Shown: positions 8,934-18,086, numbered from the stretch's first letter. The stretch is DNA of 64,000 nucleotides from Candidatus Omnitrophota bacterium (GCA_029570205.1 JAKQSI010000067.1:59141-123140); one strand, 5' to 3'. The notes: generated by a model from the letters alone, not told the origin. Translations and numbers: made by a program.

Positions 8934-10460
8934 TTACGGGATCTGAAATTGGGACGGTGCATATTCCGGCAGTTTGGACAATATAACAGTGTGTTTCTTG
9001 CTGTCAACTTGTCCTAACACAAAGCCGGAGGGATCTTTTCTTTTCAATTCAAGGGTCAACGGAATATCTTTTCCGTCTGCTTTGCTTTTCAGGGTGATTC
9101 GGTATCGATTTCCCACCCGATTGAACGAGACGAGATCATAAGCCGTGTTGAGGGTCGGCATCGGTTTGGCTCGGCGCAGTTTCTCTTCTATCTGAAGCAG
9201 TTGAGTGCGGTCTCTTTCGGTGAGAAGGGGGCCGAGAGTCAAAGCCTGAACGACCTGCTCCAGAACGGCCTCTTTTTTGGCCTCATCGTAAGCGGCCGTA
9301 TCCCCTTTCGCGATGGCTTCCGTTATGCGAGTCAATTCTTTCCCGGCTGATCCGATCACGGCGCTCAAATACGAGGAGAGCATCTCCACTTGGGCCGTTG
9401 CGAGAATCCCGTTGTCGGGGTGACGGGAGCAGAGGGCCGCGAATGACTTGATCTGCGCATTGGCTGTGTTGAAATCACCTTGTGCGACGGCATTAGCGAC
9501 CGAGGTTCGTACTTGTTCCGCAACGGTTTCGGCGGAATCGACCAGCATCTTGTCGGTATTATCCGTAAGTGTCTGCAACTCTGTTCGACGTGCCGCGGGG
9601 ACCACAGAGAATTCGGGATCGACTTGCTGGGCTTCCTGCAAGATTTCCCGTGCCTGGCCCAGGACAGGCAGAAGGGTTGTGGCGTTGTTCGGGCCTTGTT
9701 GCGCGGCAGTACTCAGCGCCGTTGTGATCTGGTTGAACGTGGCTGCCAACCGATCTCGTTTCAACTTGGTAACCGTCTGTTCGATTTCCGTTGCCAGGCT
9801 GGATACTTCTTTGAATCGATCCTGCCCCATGGCCTCTCCCTTGGGATCGGCCTCGATCAGGTTTTTCAATGCCGCCAAGGCCGGTTCGTAAAGATCAATC
9901 GCCCGGTCCGGAGAGGAGGAGACCAGGGCGGCCGCTTGTTCGGAATTCTGACGCACCTGCGCAAGCGTTGTTTCCAGGTTCCGCAGATTCAAGCGCTGCT
10001 CGGCCATTCGAATATACTCGGAAGGACGGACCGGGTACTCGATACGAGTCTCTGTTACATCCAGGCGAAGGAGGCGATTGAACTGCTGAATGGCCTGTTC
10101 GTATTTTTCGTTCTTGAAGAGGTCCTCCCCCTTTTGATACATTTGTTGGACTTCCTGGCGAAGGCGCAGCTGTTCTGCCGGTGTTCCGAAAGGATTTTTC
10201 AGGCGGCTGTAAACGGCAGGAGACCGTTTGTTTTCGAGTTCCTGGACCAGTTTGGTTGAATCCAGCGCCTGGGACTTGCTCCCGCCTCCTTTGACGCCTT
10301 CCACTTCCATTCGAATCCGATCTTCGACCGTCATGGAAAGCGCGCCCTGTATCCGGGTATATCCCCAGCCTGCGAGAGCCAGCAAACCCACCAGTACCAA
10401 TATATCCCGATACTTACTAACAAGTTCGATAATCTGTTCTTTGTTGATTGACGCAGCCAC
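8934..10460 (-). CDS. Membrane-anchored helical protein of the pilus operon (unknown)
   Basis: A 508-residue protein with one transmembrane helix near the N terminus (about 16-33, ILVLVGLLALAGWGY), then a long helical, Gln/Ala-rich region with TPR-like segments (YQKGEDLFKNEKYEQAIQQF near 107) and a C-terminal beta-rich 60 residues ending near a YAPSQFQIP tail. It starts with GTG preceded by GGAGAG. It sits between the PilM-PilN fusion and the secretin, the place where PilO/PilP normally occur in pilM-N-O-P-Q operons. I infer a periplasmic linker between the inner-membrane platform and the secretin; sequence similarity to PilO or PilP is not evident by eye. Confidence 0.8.
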   Translation of the reverse strand: MAASINKEQIIELVSKYRDILVLVGLLALAGWGYTRIQGALSMTVEDRIRMEVEGVKGGGSKSQALDSTKLVQELENKRSPAVYSRLKNPFGTPAEQLRLRQEVQQMYQKGEDLFKNEKYEQAIQQFNRLLRLDVTETRIEYPVRPSEYIRMAEQRLNLRNLETTLAQVRQNSEQAAALVSSSPDRAIDLYEPALAALKNLIEADPKGEAMGQDRFKEVSSLATEIEQTVTKLKRDRLAATFNQITTALSTAAQQGPNNATTLLPVLGQAREILQEAQQVDPEFSVVPAARRTELQTLTDNTDKMLVDSAETVAEQVRTSVANAVAQGDFNTANAQIKSFAALCSRHPDNGILATAQVEMLSSYLSAVIGSAGKELTRITEAIAKGDTAAYDEAKKEAVLEQVVQALTLGPLLTERDRTQLLQIEEKLRRAKPMPTLNTAYDLVSFNRVGNRYRITLKSKADGKDIPLTLELKRKDPSGFVLGQVDSKKHTVILSKLPEYAPSQFQIP

Positions 10461-10548
10461 ACATCTCTCCGTCTATGCAGGTTTTCTCGTCATTGCCCTG
10501 GTTTCGTTCCATCCGGAAGCGGGAGTGCAGGGCAGTGCGGGTGGACAG

Positions 10549-12786
10549 TTATATTGCGCCTTCCTCAGCGGCTGCCTCGCCCCCACCGGCCTCAGCTGCA
10601 CCGCCACCGCCGCCGCTGGGTACGCCCGTCATGCCATAGCCGTAGCCATACATGCCGTACCCGTATCCGCCCTCCGCTTCGGGTGGTGGAGTCGGGGTCG
10701 GTGGCGGAGTCGGTTCCGGTGTCTGATACGATTTCTCCAGGACCGCCAGCATTTCGTCTTCGGTCCGTTTTCCTTCGGCAAAAGCCGCAATTTCTTCCAC
10801 CTTGACTTCCTGTTGTTCTTTTGGATTAAAAGCCGGGTCGAAATATCGGAGTTGGATAACTTCGCAATTCTCGACTTTGCTCATCTGGATCGCATTGTAG
10901 ACCTTATTAAGGATATCGAGTTTTTCTTTGGCCTGATCGACCTGGAAAACCCCGACGAGCGCTCGCCACGGTCCATTTTGTTCTTCCTCCTGCGAAGAAG
11001 CGGGTTGGGACTGGGCTGAGTCGGCTCCTCCGGGCATTCCGGGAATCTGTTCCGCGCCCGGTAGCGTGAATCCGCCCGGCATTCCGGAAGCGCCACCCCC
11101 GCTCATGTTTTCCAGACGCGCCAGGATGATGGTGATATTCAGCAGTTTTTTCAAATTGCGGATGAACTCCAATTCTTCCATTGTGGGATTCCGGAATTTC
11201 TCCGCCCCTTTTACCTCAATGGTATAGTCGGTACTCCCGTCCTCGGCCGGCAAACTGTTTTTCAGCGAAACCCCGGTGTCATCGAAATAGGGACATAAGC
11301 GGAGGTTGGAGAGGAATTCATTAAGGCGAAGGTCGTTCATGGCCTTCCCCTGAATCGTCATATTGTCGCTGGCCAGCGAAACCGTTGTAAGCCAGACCTC
11401 ATCGGGGACCATCGAAAGGACTTCGATGTATCGGTTTGTAATTACTCCTCGCTTTTTGGCCACTTGGCTCAGCCGGTCGAATCGCTTCATATAATTGTCT
11501 TGTTCTGCCCGAAGAGATTGAATTTCTTTCTGATGCGGTCCGATTCCTGTCGGATTGATGACACTCTGGATTCGATCCAGTACCTGTCGATCTCGGGCAA
11601 TGCACTGCTGGACGGCGATATAGCTATAGAAAATCATGCCGAGTAACACCAGACCGGAGGTGCAGAGCATCGGCATACGTCGTTCCAATTCCAGGCGGTG
11701 AATTACGTGATTGGGAGCGATATTGACGGCGATCCGGGCCTTGTTTGCGCACCGAACGGCGAGACCCGCAAGAACGCCTTCGCCTCGATAGTTATCTTTG
11801 TTTGCGGCGGACCAATCCAATACCGCAGAATTGGTGAAATCCGCCAATGCCACGGGGACCCCCAGACGATCTTCGAGAAACTCTACTGCGCCTTCCATGC
11901 GAGCGGTTCCGCCACACAGCAGCACCCGTGTTACAGGAGAGGCTTCGGGTTGCGACACATGAAAGTCCAGGGAACGGCGGATATCGCTGATGATCCGGTC
12001 GAATCCTTTTTCCAGAACGGTGGCCACATCGACGGCGGTCGGGCCTTCCCCATCGATGTTGGTGTATTCCGATGCGGGGCGGATTTTGAGACTTTCCGCT
12101 TCGTTCCAATCCACTTTGAACCGTTCCGCGATCAGATCAGTCAGGTTGTTACCTGCAAAAGGAGCGCTTCGTGAAAACCGCATCTGCCCCTCCTGCTCCA
12201 CCACGATATCCGTAGCGCTTGCGCCGATATTGATGATCGCAGTAACTTCGCCCTCCGCCGGTCCGATAGTGGCCATATAAGCGTTAAACAGACTGATGGG
12301 GCCTGCCTCGACAATGTCCGTTTTTATTCCGGCGTTTTTCAAACGGGAAACGACTTCTTCGGAGACATCCTTACGGACAGCAAGCAGCAAGACCTCCAGT
12401 TCCGTCGATTGGGGGGCGGGCGGAACAACGTGATAATCGAAATTGACCTGATGAATCGGGAAAGGGATTTGCTGGCGCGCTTCGTACTGAACGATCTTAA
12501 CAAGTTGACGGCCGCTGACGACCGGAATGCGGACATAGCGATTGAACGTGGTTCTGCCGCTCAGAGACGTCGCGGCGCGCGTGCCGCCGCCGGGGAGGTT
12601 TTTGCGGAGCGTCTTGATGGTTTCTGAGACGCGGCGGGCGATTTCATCGGCGGGAGCCTGCGGGGAAAGGCCAATTGCCTGAGAAGCGGCTCCGGTAACG
12701 GCAGCGCCTTCCTTTGTCCGCTTCAGCGCCAAGATTTTTACAGTATGTTGCCCGATGTCGATTGCGACCAGGGGTCCTTTGGCCAT
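10549..12786 (-). CDS. pilM: PilM-PilN-like fusion, pilus assembly platform protein
   Basis: The 745-residue product joins two proteins that are separate in model pilus systems. Residues 1 to about 360 are an actin-like PilM (PF11104-type) ATPase fold: VAIDIGQHTVKILAL near the start, then IVQYEARQQIPFPIHQV and AIINIGASATDIVV. After it comes a transmembrane helix (about 390-410, LCTSGLVLLGMIFYSYIAVQ), a coiled coil, and a PilN-like periplasmic domain (PDEVWLTTVSLASDNMTIQG). The tail is low-complexity: Pro/Thr-rich, then Gly/Tyr repeats (GYGYGMYGYGYGM) and a Gly/Ala/Glu end. ATG 12786 follows AAAGGA. PilM normally binds the cytoplasmic tail of PilN, so the fusion makes that contact permanent. 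Confidence 0.87.
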   Translation of the reverse strand: MAKGPLVAIDIGQHTVKILALKRTKEGAAVTGAASQAIGLSPQAPADEIARRVSETIKTLRKNLPGGGTRAATSLSGRTTFNRYVRIPVVSGRQLVKIVQYEARQQIPFPIHQVNFDYHVVPPAPQSTELEVLLLAVRKDVSEEVVSRLKNAGIKTDIVEAGPISLFNAYMATIGPAEGEVTAIINIGASATDIVVEQEGQMRFSRSAPFAGNNLTDLIAERFKVDWNEAESLKIRPASEYTNIDGEGPTAVDVATVLEKGFDRIISDIRRSLDFHVSQPEASPVTRVLLCGGTARMEGAVEFLEDRLGVPVALADFTNSAVLDWSAANKDNYRGEGVLAGLAVRCANKARIAVNIAPNHVIHRLELERRMPMLCTSGLVLLGMIFYSYIAVQQCIARDRQVLDRIQSVINPTGIGPHQKEIQSLRAEQDNYMKRFDRLSQVAKKRGVITNRYIEVLSMVPDEVWLTTVSLASDNMTIQGKAMNDLRLNEFLSNLRLCPYFDDTGVSLKNSLPAEDGSTDYTIEVKGAEKFRNPTMEELEFIRNLKKLLNITIILARLENMSGGGASGMPGGFTLPGAEQIPGMPGGADSAQSQPASSQEEEQNGPWRALVGVFQVDQAKEKLDILNKVYNAIQMSKVENCEVIQLRYFDPAFNPKEQQEVKVEEIAAFAEGKRTEDEMLAVLEKSYQTPEPTPPPTPTPPPEAEGGYGYGMYGYGYGMTGVPSGGGGGAAEAGGGEAAAEEGAI

Positions 12787-13045
12787 GACCGTCCTTTCTC
12801 GCGGGTTACCTGAATGGGGAACGGATTTTACCAATCATCCCCGATTGGTTGAAGGGAGTCAGGAACCCATATTGATCCAACGAAGCACAGACGAATCCGG
12901 GGTGGCACGAAAAATCATGCGATCCGAATTCCAGAGCCGTGTTCCCATCCGGTAGTCTCTCCATCCGGTTCGGGCGAAGCTTACCTGAAATCAAACCTGT
13001 TTCGGTAGTCTCCCCGACAAACGGGGAAAACCGCTGTCTTCCTGT

Positions 13046-14980
13046 TCAGCTGCCCTCGTGGTTCGTCGTGGTCCCTTGTGCGGCCACGCTGCGAAGCCGA
13101 CCGATCTGCATCGAACAGGTGCTGACACCATCCGTGGGGTCCGATGTATCCCCAAGGACATCCTGAAGTCGAAAGAAAAGACCTGTGGTCGGGTCTTTTC
13201 CTTCGCGATCCAGAAAGACCCGCAACGTTGTTTTTGACGTGGACTTTAGCGCACGGAATCGGATCGAGGCCAGAGTTCCTTCCGAGCGGAGCGGTTTACG
13301 GTATCCCCGGACTCGATAATCGATCAATCCTTTTTCCGGATCGACCTTATTTGCCAGACCGAGGTCGAATGGGAACTGATCCCGATATGACCCGTCGTGG
13401 ATATTTAAACCTCGCGCGATGATATTGTTTTGGTCGTTATCGACCACTTCCAGGACACGGGGATTATAGGCGATGAGAAGACTCACCTGGTCGAACGGCT
13501 CGTGATCGGGATTCTCCAGTTCGACTCGCACATCAAATTCATCGCCGATCACAATCTGATCGACATCCGGCACCAATCGCAGGTGTGTTTGGTAGACCTC
13601 TTCCTGGGCCACCTTGTTTTTATCGAGACTGCGAACACGGTCTTTTGTGGGTTTTTCGCTCAAGATTGTGATCCATCGGCTGATGGTCCCATCTCCCGGC
13701 AGCAACGGCAGTCCCAGACAGTCTTTGTCGTTCAAAAACAGCCCGGTCCCCAACTCGGAACTCTCCGACTGCGCCTCTTCCGCTTTTCCTCCGGTGGATC
13801 TTTGGGGGAAGTAGAACTCGAGCTGGGTGCGTTGAGTGGGTTGAAGGGCCTCGAAGTAAATACTTGCCACGCGACCCTGGGCGGTGGAGGTTTCACCGGT
13901 GATTTCAAACATATAGCTGATAAGACCTTTTTCATGATCCACAATGTTTTGATAAAGGGATATTTTGTCGTCTCGGCTGAATGCTTCCCGCAGATACGGA
14001 CTGGGCGCTTTTTCGGCGACGGCGGCCACCCCTTTTGGCGCAGGCGCGGAGGTAATGTCATCGATCATGGCCAGGGCGGGTTGTGGCGATTCCCCTTCCA
14101 TTGATGGGGGACCAACAACGGGCCGGAGAAACACCGGATCGTAGCGAAAGACTGCCGCGAGACGGTTGTACCCCACTCGCTTTGGATTCGAGAGTTCGAT
14201 ATCGACCGAGAAGACATCCCCGACAACGATTTCATCTGCGTTCACTGTCAGGAAAAGAGTTGCGAGCTGGCTTTGCGGTCTTTCTTCCTGTTTTGCCGCT
14301 GTCGGAGCGGCTGGGCGACCTCCTCGCCCCGGCGCCTTGGGCTGCGGGACGCCAGGAGGAGCGGACTTGGCGGCAGCGGCGCCTTCGATCTCTACAGAGC
14401 CTTGTTCCGATTGTCGGCTGCCTGATCCTGATTTCGATGTGGAGGTTCGCTTGGTGCGGCTTGAACGGGCGGTAGTTTCCTCTGTCTGTTGTCCCTGTTG
14501 CTCGCCGGCGGCGCCTGTCGGATTCGTACCTGAGACGCCGGCCTCACCGGTGGCGGTTCGCCGATTGTACGAGGAACTCCGGTTGTATCGGTCCGAATAT
14601 CGACTGCTGCCGTATCCCTGATCGTATCCCATGTTGTTATATCCGCCGGACCCTGAATTGTATTGGCCCGAATCGTATCGGCTGCTTCTCCTGGAACTTC
14701 CGTAACTCGAACGAGACCTCGAACTTCCGAAGCCGCTTCCATATTGCGAACCGTAACTTGACCCGTTGTTGCTATAATTGCCGTAATTGTTATATCCATA
14801 TCCGCCGAACGAAGAACTTCGTGAGGAACGGCGTGATAACTGTGCAAGCAACACCCCCGCCCCGGGGCCCGATTCTTCCGTGTTCTGGGCGGCAATATCG
14901 CCGGCCGGGATACACATACCCAGCAAAGAGATCAGCGCCAACCTGAATAACCGTCTGTTCGAATCAAGTTTTCCGTTCAT
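13046..14980 (-). CDS. Exported cohesin-like protein with Gly/Ser/Tyr/Arg-rich N terminus
   Basis: 644 residues with a signal peptide (to about 31, ending DIAAQ). A low-complexity segment follows (about 50-145) of Ser, Gly, Tyr, Arg and Asn (repeated SSYGSS, GGYNN, RSS), then a charged/Ala-Pro linker, then two beta-sandwich domains (about 240-390 and 470-625). Each opens with the cohesin-like pattern L-x-V-x-x-D-x-I-V-x-G-D-x-F-x-V-x-V-E-L-x-N. Cohesin-type domains bind dockerins or act as surface adhesion modules. It is the first gene of the run leading to PilM-PilN and the secretin, with AAGGAAGG before ATG 14980. A role as secretin-associated or surface-exposed pilus accessory is inference. 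Confidence 0.8.
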   Translation of the reverse strand: MNGKLDSNRRLFRLALISLLGMCIPAGDIAAQNTEESGPGAGVLLAQLSRRSSRSSSFGGYGYNNYGNYSNNGSSYGSQYGSGFGSSRSRSSYGSSRRSSRYDSGQYNSGSGGYNNMGYDQGYGSSRYSDRYNRSSSYNRRTATGEAGVSGTNPTGAAGEQQGQQTEETTARSSRTKRTSTSKSGSGSRQSEQGSVEIEGAAAAKSAPPGVPQPKAPGRGGRPAAPTAAKQEERPQSQLATLFLTVNADEIVVGDVFSVDIELSNPKRVGYNRLAAVFRYDPVFLRPVVGPPSMEGESPQPALAMIDDITSAPAPKGVAAVAEKAPSPYLREAFSRDDKISLYQNIVDHEKGLISYMFEITGETSTAQGRVASIYFEALQPTQRTQLEFYFPQRSTGGKAEEAQSESSELGTGLFLNDKDCLGLPLLPGDGTISRWITILSEKPTKDRVRSLDKNKVAQEEVYQTHLRLVPDVDQIVIGDEFDVRVELENPDHEPFDQVSLLIAYNPRVLEVVDNDQNNIIARGLNIHDGSYRDQFPFDLGLANKVDPEKGLIDYRVRGYRKPLRSEGTLASIRFRALKSTSKTTLRVFLDREGKDPTTGLFFRLQDVLGDTSDPTDGVSTCSMQIGRLRSVAAQGTTTNHEGS

Positions 14981-15091
14981 GAGCCTTCCTTTCCGAGCGA
15001 CGTTCCGAATCGGATGGAAATCCGCTCTCAGGCAGCTAACTCATCTTCCGGGGATTTCGTAACGTTTTTGATCCTGTTCCCCATACAGGAA

Positions 15092-15119
15092 AGTATCCTT
15101 TTTCGCCCGATGCCGTCAA
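15092..15119 (-). promoter_or_regulatory. Candidate promoter of the pilus/secretion operon
   Basis: On the minus strand TTGACG (15119-15114) and GATACT (15097-15092) are separated by 16 bases, about 110 bases upstream of the cohesin-domain gene and just after the sigma-54 activator gene. The match to a sigma-70-type promoter is reasonable but not perfect. I found no TGGCAC/TTGC sigma-54 element in this gap. Confidence 0.4.
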
Positions 15120-15171
15120 GAAACCCGGAGAGATTTTTGTGTGATCCTGATTCCGTAAAACCGGTGGGCTA

Positions 15172-16182
15172 TCATTCCCGGGGCGATTTCTCCCGAATAC
15201 GGATTTCATGCAATTTGTATTTTTCGATTTTCCGGTCGAGGGTCGGGCGGGAGATTTTCAAGATATTCGCCGCCTGGCTCTTGTTAAATCGTGTGAATTC
15301 CAGGATGCGGAGAATATGACGTTTTTCGGCTTCATCCAGAGTCAGGATATCCAGAACCTCGGTTGCTTTTGTTTCTACTTCCTGCGTGTTCCGTGCCGTT
15401 TCGGACAGGTGGATATCAAGGGGGATATGTTCCAGCCAGACCAAATCGCTGCCGTCATTCATCAGCACGGCGCATTTGATAACATGATGCAGCTCCCGAA
15501 CATTGCCCGGCCAGTCGTGACGTAGAAGGAATTGCAGCGCGGCATCCGAAAGCCCTTTGATATGTTTATGATACTGTTGATTATATAATTGGAAGAAGTA
15601 GTCGGCCAAAGCCGGAATGTCCTCTTTGCGCTCCCGCAATGGGGGCAGATTCAGATGGACTTCTTTCAATCGGTAATAGAGTTCCTGGAGGAATTCGCCA
15701 TCCTGGGTGCGACGGATCAGGGGTTGGGTGGACGCCGCAATGATCCGTACATCCAGCGGGATGGAATCGCCGCTCCCCAGACGCTCGATCACACCTTCTT
15801 CCAGCACGCGCAGAAGTTTTGCTTGTACAGGGAGGGCCATTTCGCCGATTTCATCCAAAAGAATCGTGCCGCCTGCCGCTTGCTCCAATTTGCCGCGCCG
15901 AGAATACACGGCTCCTGTAAATGCGCCCTTTTCATGCCCGAATAACTCCATCTCGAGCAAATCTCCCGGTAATGCGGAACAGTTCACGACAACAAACTTT
16001 CCCTCGGATCGCTCGCTGGACGAGTGGATGGCATTCGCCAGAAGTTCTTTTCCTGTTCCGGTTTCCCCGATCAAGAGAACCCGCGCATCAGTTGGGGCCA
16101 CCTGTTGAGCCGTCCGGACAATGCGGTCCATTTTTTGACTGCGATAGACGATGTTTGCAAAAGTCACTTTACGACGAGTCAT
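15172..16182 (-). CDS. Sigma-54-dependent AAA+ activator without receiver domain
   Basis: Enhancer-binding protein that remodels sigma-54 RNA polymerase. 336 residues, with the AAA+ domain starting almost at the N terminus: Walker A GETGTGKE (39-46), the sigma-54-contacting loop GAFTGA (86-91), Walker B GGTILLDE (104-111), and a Fis-type helix-turn-helix at the C terminus (NKSQAANILKISRPTLDRKI). No receiver, GAF or PAS domain precedes the ATPase, as in PspF, so activity must be set by a partner protein or by expression level. It lies directly upstream of the pilus/secretion block in the same orientation. Pilus genes are often sigma-54 controlled, so those genes are plausible targets. Confidence 0.93.
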   Translation of the reverse strand: MTRRKVTFANIVYRSQKMDRIVRTAQQVAPTDARVLLIGETGTGKELLANAIHSSSERSEGKFVVVNCSALPGDLLEMELFGHEKGAFTGAVYSRRGKLEQAAGGTILLDEIGEMALPVQAKLLRVLEEGVIERLGSGDSIPLDVRIIAASTQPLIRRTQDGEFLQELYYRLKEVHLNLPPLRERKEDIPALADYFFQLYNQQYHKHIKGLSDAALQFLLRHDWPGNVRELHHVIKCAVLMNDGSDLVWLEHIPLDIHLSETARNTQEVETKATEVLDILTLDEAEKRHILRILEFTRFNKSQAANILKISRPTLDRKIEKYKLHEIRIREKSPRE

Positions 16183-16218
16183 GAGAGATGCTCTCTGTGT
16201 TTAAGCAGGATATAACAT

Positions 16219-16246
16219 AGAATACTCGATTCCGTCGAAATGTCAA
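16219..16246 (-). promoter_or_regulatory. Promoter of the sigma-54 activator gene
   Basis: On the minus strand a perfect -35 TTGACA (16246-16241) and a -10 TATTCT (16224-16219) are separated by 16 bases. The expected start of transcription is about 30 bases before ATG 16182. This is the best sigma-70-type match in the gap. Confidence 0.55.
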
Positions 16247-16283
16247 GAAACTTTACACCGATTTTCGAGATTTTGAAGCCCCC

Positions 16284-17114
16284 TTATGCGCGAATTCGGG
16301 ATAATCTTCGATGGATTAGAAACGCACCGGCCACCGCAAACACTCCCATCGATACGACTTGCGAAGTTGAAAGAAGATGCAAAATCTCTCCACGCGGATC
16401 ACCACGGGTGAACTCCACAAGAAACCGACCGATTGAATAAAGAAGCAGATAAATCAAAAACAGATCTCCCTTTTGACAACCCCTTTTTCGTAAATATAGG
16501 AGGATAAGGAAGTTAAGCCATGCCAATGCCGATTCATACAATTGGCTGGGATGCACAGGCAAGGAATAGATGTCATCCGGCGCAATCCACCCTTTTGAGA
16601 GGTGATCCAGATAGGCCGGCGCTCCGTCAATCAGGCCGGAAAACGGATCGATGGTGCGGGGAAAGCGAACGGCCCAGGGGAGAGAACTTGGACGACCGTA
16701 ACAGCAACCGAATCCGAAACACCCCCAACGTCCGATCCCCTGCGCCAGAGACAGATATGGCGCAATCACATCCGCCACTTTCCAGACATCCTGACCTTGA
16801 CGCCGAATCCAATAGATTGAAGCCGCGATTCCGGCCAGAAGTCCGCCGAAAAAGACATAGCCCTCGCGGGAAAACAGCGCCCCAGCCGGATGCTCCAGGA
16901 AATAATCGAAGTTCACCAGAATATGCAAAAGGCGCGCGCCGAGAAGCGCAGCGACCATGGTTACTACCAACAGATTCTGCAGAAACTCTCCGGGAATTCC
17001 TTCTCGTTCACCGCGACGGACAATCAGTGACGCCGCGACGGCGAAGGCAATCGCCAGCATGAGTCCATACGTGGTGATTTGGAAACCCCCGATTCGAAAT
17101 AAAGTGGGGTGCAT
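16284..17114 (-). CDS. lgt: Prolipoprotein diacylglyceryl transferase
   Basis: Transfers diacylglycerol from phosphatidylglycerol to the lipobox cysteine of prolipoproteins in the inner membrane. 276 residues, with about seven hydrophobic helices. The family signature region reads GIGRWGCFGFGCCYG, the Cys-rich form (GR-x-GCF-x-x-GCCYG) found in one branch of Lgt in place of GR-x-GN-x-x-N. I chose ATG 17114 (MHPTLF), preceded by GGAG; 25 more codons upstream are open but not Lgt-like. It follows lspA by about 80 bases, so the two lipoprotein-maturation enzymes are probably co-expressed. Confidence 0.92.
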   Translation of the reverse strand: MHPTLFRIGGFQITTYGLMLAIAFAVAASLIVRRGEREGIPGEFLQNLLVVTMVAALLGARLLHILVNFDYFLEHPAGALFSREGYVFFGGLLAGIAASIYWIRRQGQDVWKVADVIAPYLSLAQGIGRWGCFGFGCCYGRPSSLPWAVRFPRTIDPFSGLIDGAPAYLDHLSKGWIAPDDIYSLPVHPSQLYESALAWLNFLILLYLRKRGCQKGDLFLIYLLLYSIGRFLVEFTRGDPRGEILHLLSTSQVVSMGVFAVAGAFLIHRRLSRIRA

Positions 17115-17194
17115 ACTGGTCTCCGCGACACAAAACGCCGGTCCGGGGTATGAGAATGCCCGATTCGGCACGGCTCCGGGAAGAATCACCTCAT

Positions 17195-17788
17195 TTACCT
17201 GGAAGCGTTGTCATGGGATGATTCCTGGTTTTCCAGGGGAATCCTACCGGATCGATCCGGCAAATGGGAGAGCCATAGGAATCCGGCAACGCCGCAGCAC
17301 AAGGCGGTGTCGGCCGCATTGAAGGTTGGCCAGTGACAGGTTCCGATATAAAAATCCAGGAAATCCACCACATACCCGTCGATCAGCCGACTCCAGACGT
17401 TCCCGGCTGCGCCCCCGATGATCAAGCCACAGACACAGGCCGTCGAGTATCGGCCTGCCTGATACACATGCCAGCCCAACGCACCGCCTAATACCAGGAG
17501 GGCCAACGGAGAAAGGAGAGTCAACAACCTGCCCTGCGTCTGAAACAACCCAAAAGCAATGCCGGTGTTTTCGGCGTAAGCCAGGGTAAAAAATCCGGGG
17601 AGAATCGGAATCGGGGAACCGGGAAGAATGGAACGCGCCCATTCCTTTGTCGCCAAGTCCAATCCCAATACAGCCAAAGTTACCGCGACAAGGACGGTGA
17701 GAGACCGGCGAGATTTACTGGGCTTGCCCGGCGAGTTCCATTCGGCGTCTGCACGAGATGCAGTATCGTGCGAAAGGTTTGGCGACAA
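17195..17788 (-). CDS. lspA: Lipoprotein signal peptidase (signal peptidase II)
   Basis: Aspartic protease of the inner membrane that cleaves prolipoproteins before the lipidated cysteine. Four transmembrane helices are visible, with the conserved NTGIAFGL, LIIGGAAGNVWSRL, GYVVDFLDF and PTFNAADTAL segments; the two catalytic Asp residues are in VVDF and NAAD. The start is a problem. Helix 1 begins near 17700, right at the stop of the upstream dksA-like gene (17715), and no ATG, GTG or TTG lies at the expected position. I give TTG 17788, which overlaps dksA by 74 bases. An ATG pair at 17866 would overlap by 152 bases and give a 223-residue product. Both extensions are out-of-frame readings of the dksA zinc finger. 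Confidence 0.88.
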   Translation of the reverse strand: MSPNLSHDTASRADAEWNSPGKPSKSRRSLTVLVAVTLAVLGLDLATKEWARSILPGSPIPILPGFFTLAYAENTGIAFGLFQTQGRLLTLLSPLALLVLGGALGWHVYQAGRYSTACVCGLIIGGAAGNVWSRLIDGYVVDFLDFYIGTCHWPTFNAADTALCCGVAGFLWLSHLPDRSGRIPLENQESSHDNASR

Positions 17789-18086
17789 GCCGCTCTTTGG
17801 GGATGGAGGCTCCACATCCTTCGCAGATGCCGTATTGCATGTTGTCGATCCGTTCCAGTGCATCATCGATCAATTTCAGAATATCGCCCTCTTGTGACAA
17901 GAACGTAAGGTTTTTCTCGAGTTGCTCCTCATCACTGCCGGTCTCGGCCATGTGGATTCCATAGCCGGAGGAGTCGCGGGACGGACCGTTAGAATAATTC
18001 GATTCAAGTCGGGCAATTTGTCCGGCGACTTCTTCTTTCTTGTGCGCCAGAATCTTGCGAAACCGCGCCAATTCTTTTTTGTTCAT
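17715..18086 (-). CDS. DksA/TraR-family RNA polymerase-binding regulator
   Basis: Small protein expected to bind the RNA polymerase secondary channel and adjust initiation, often together with ppGpp. 123 residues: an N-terminal coiled coil (about 1-80) with an acidic SDEEQLE turn, then a four-cysteine zinc finger (Cys88, Cys91, Cys109, Cys112: CEGC...CISC). ATG 18086 is preceded by a strong GGAGG; an upstream in-frame ATG (18185) is not supported. It runs directly into lspA on the same strand, a dksA/traR-lspA pairing seen in many bacteria. Confidence 0.92.
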   Translation of the reverse strand: MNKKELARFRKILAHKKEEVAGQIARLESNYSNGPSRDSSGYGIHMAETGSDEEQLEKNLTFLSQEGDILKLIDDALERIDNMQYGICEGCGASIPKERLVAKPFARYCISCRRRMELAGQAQ

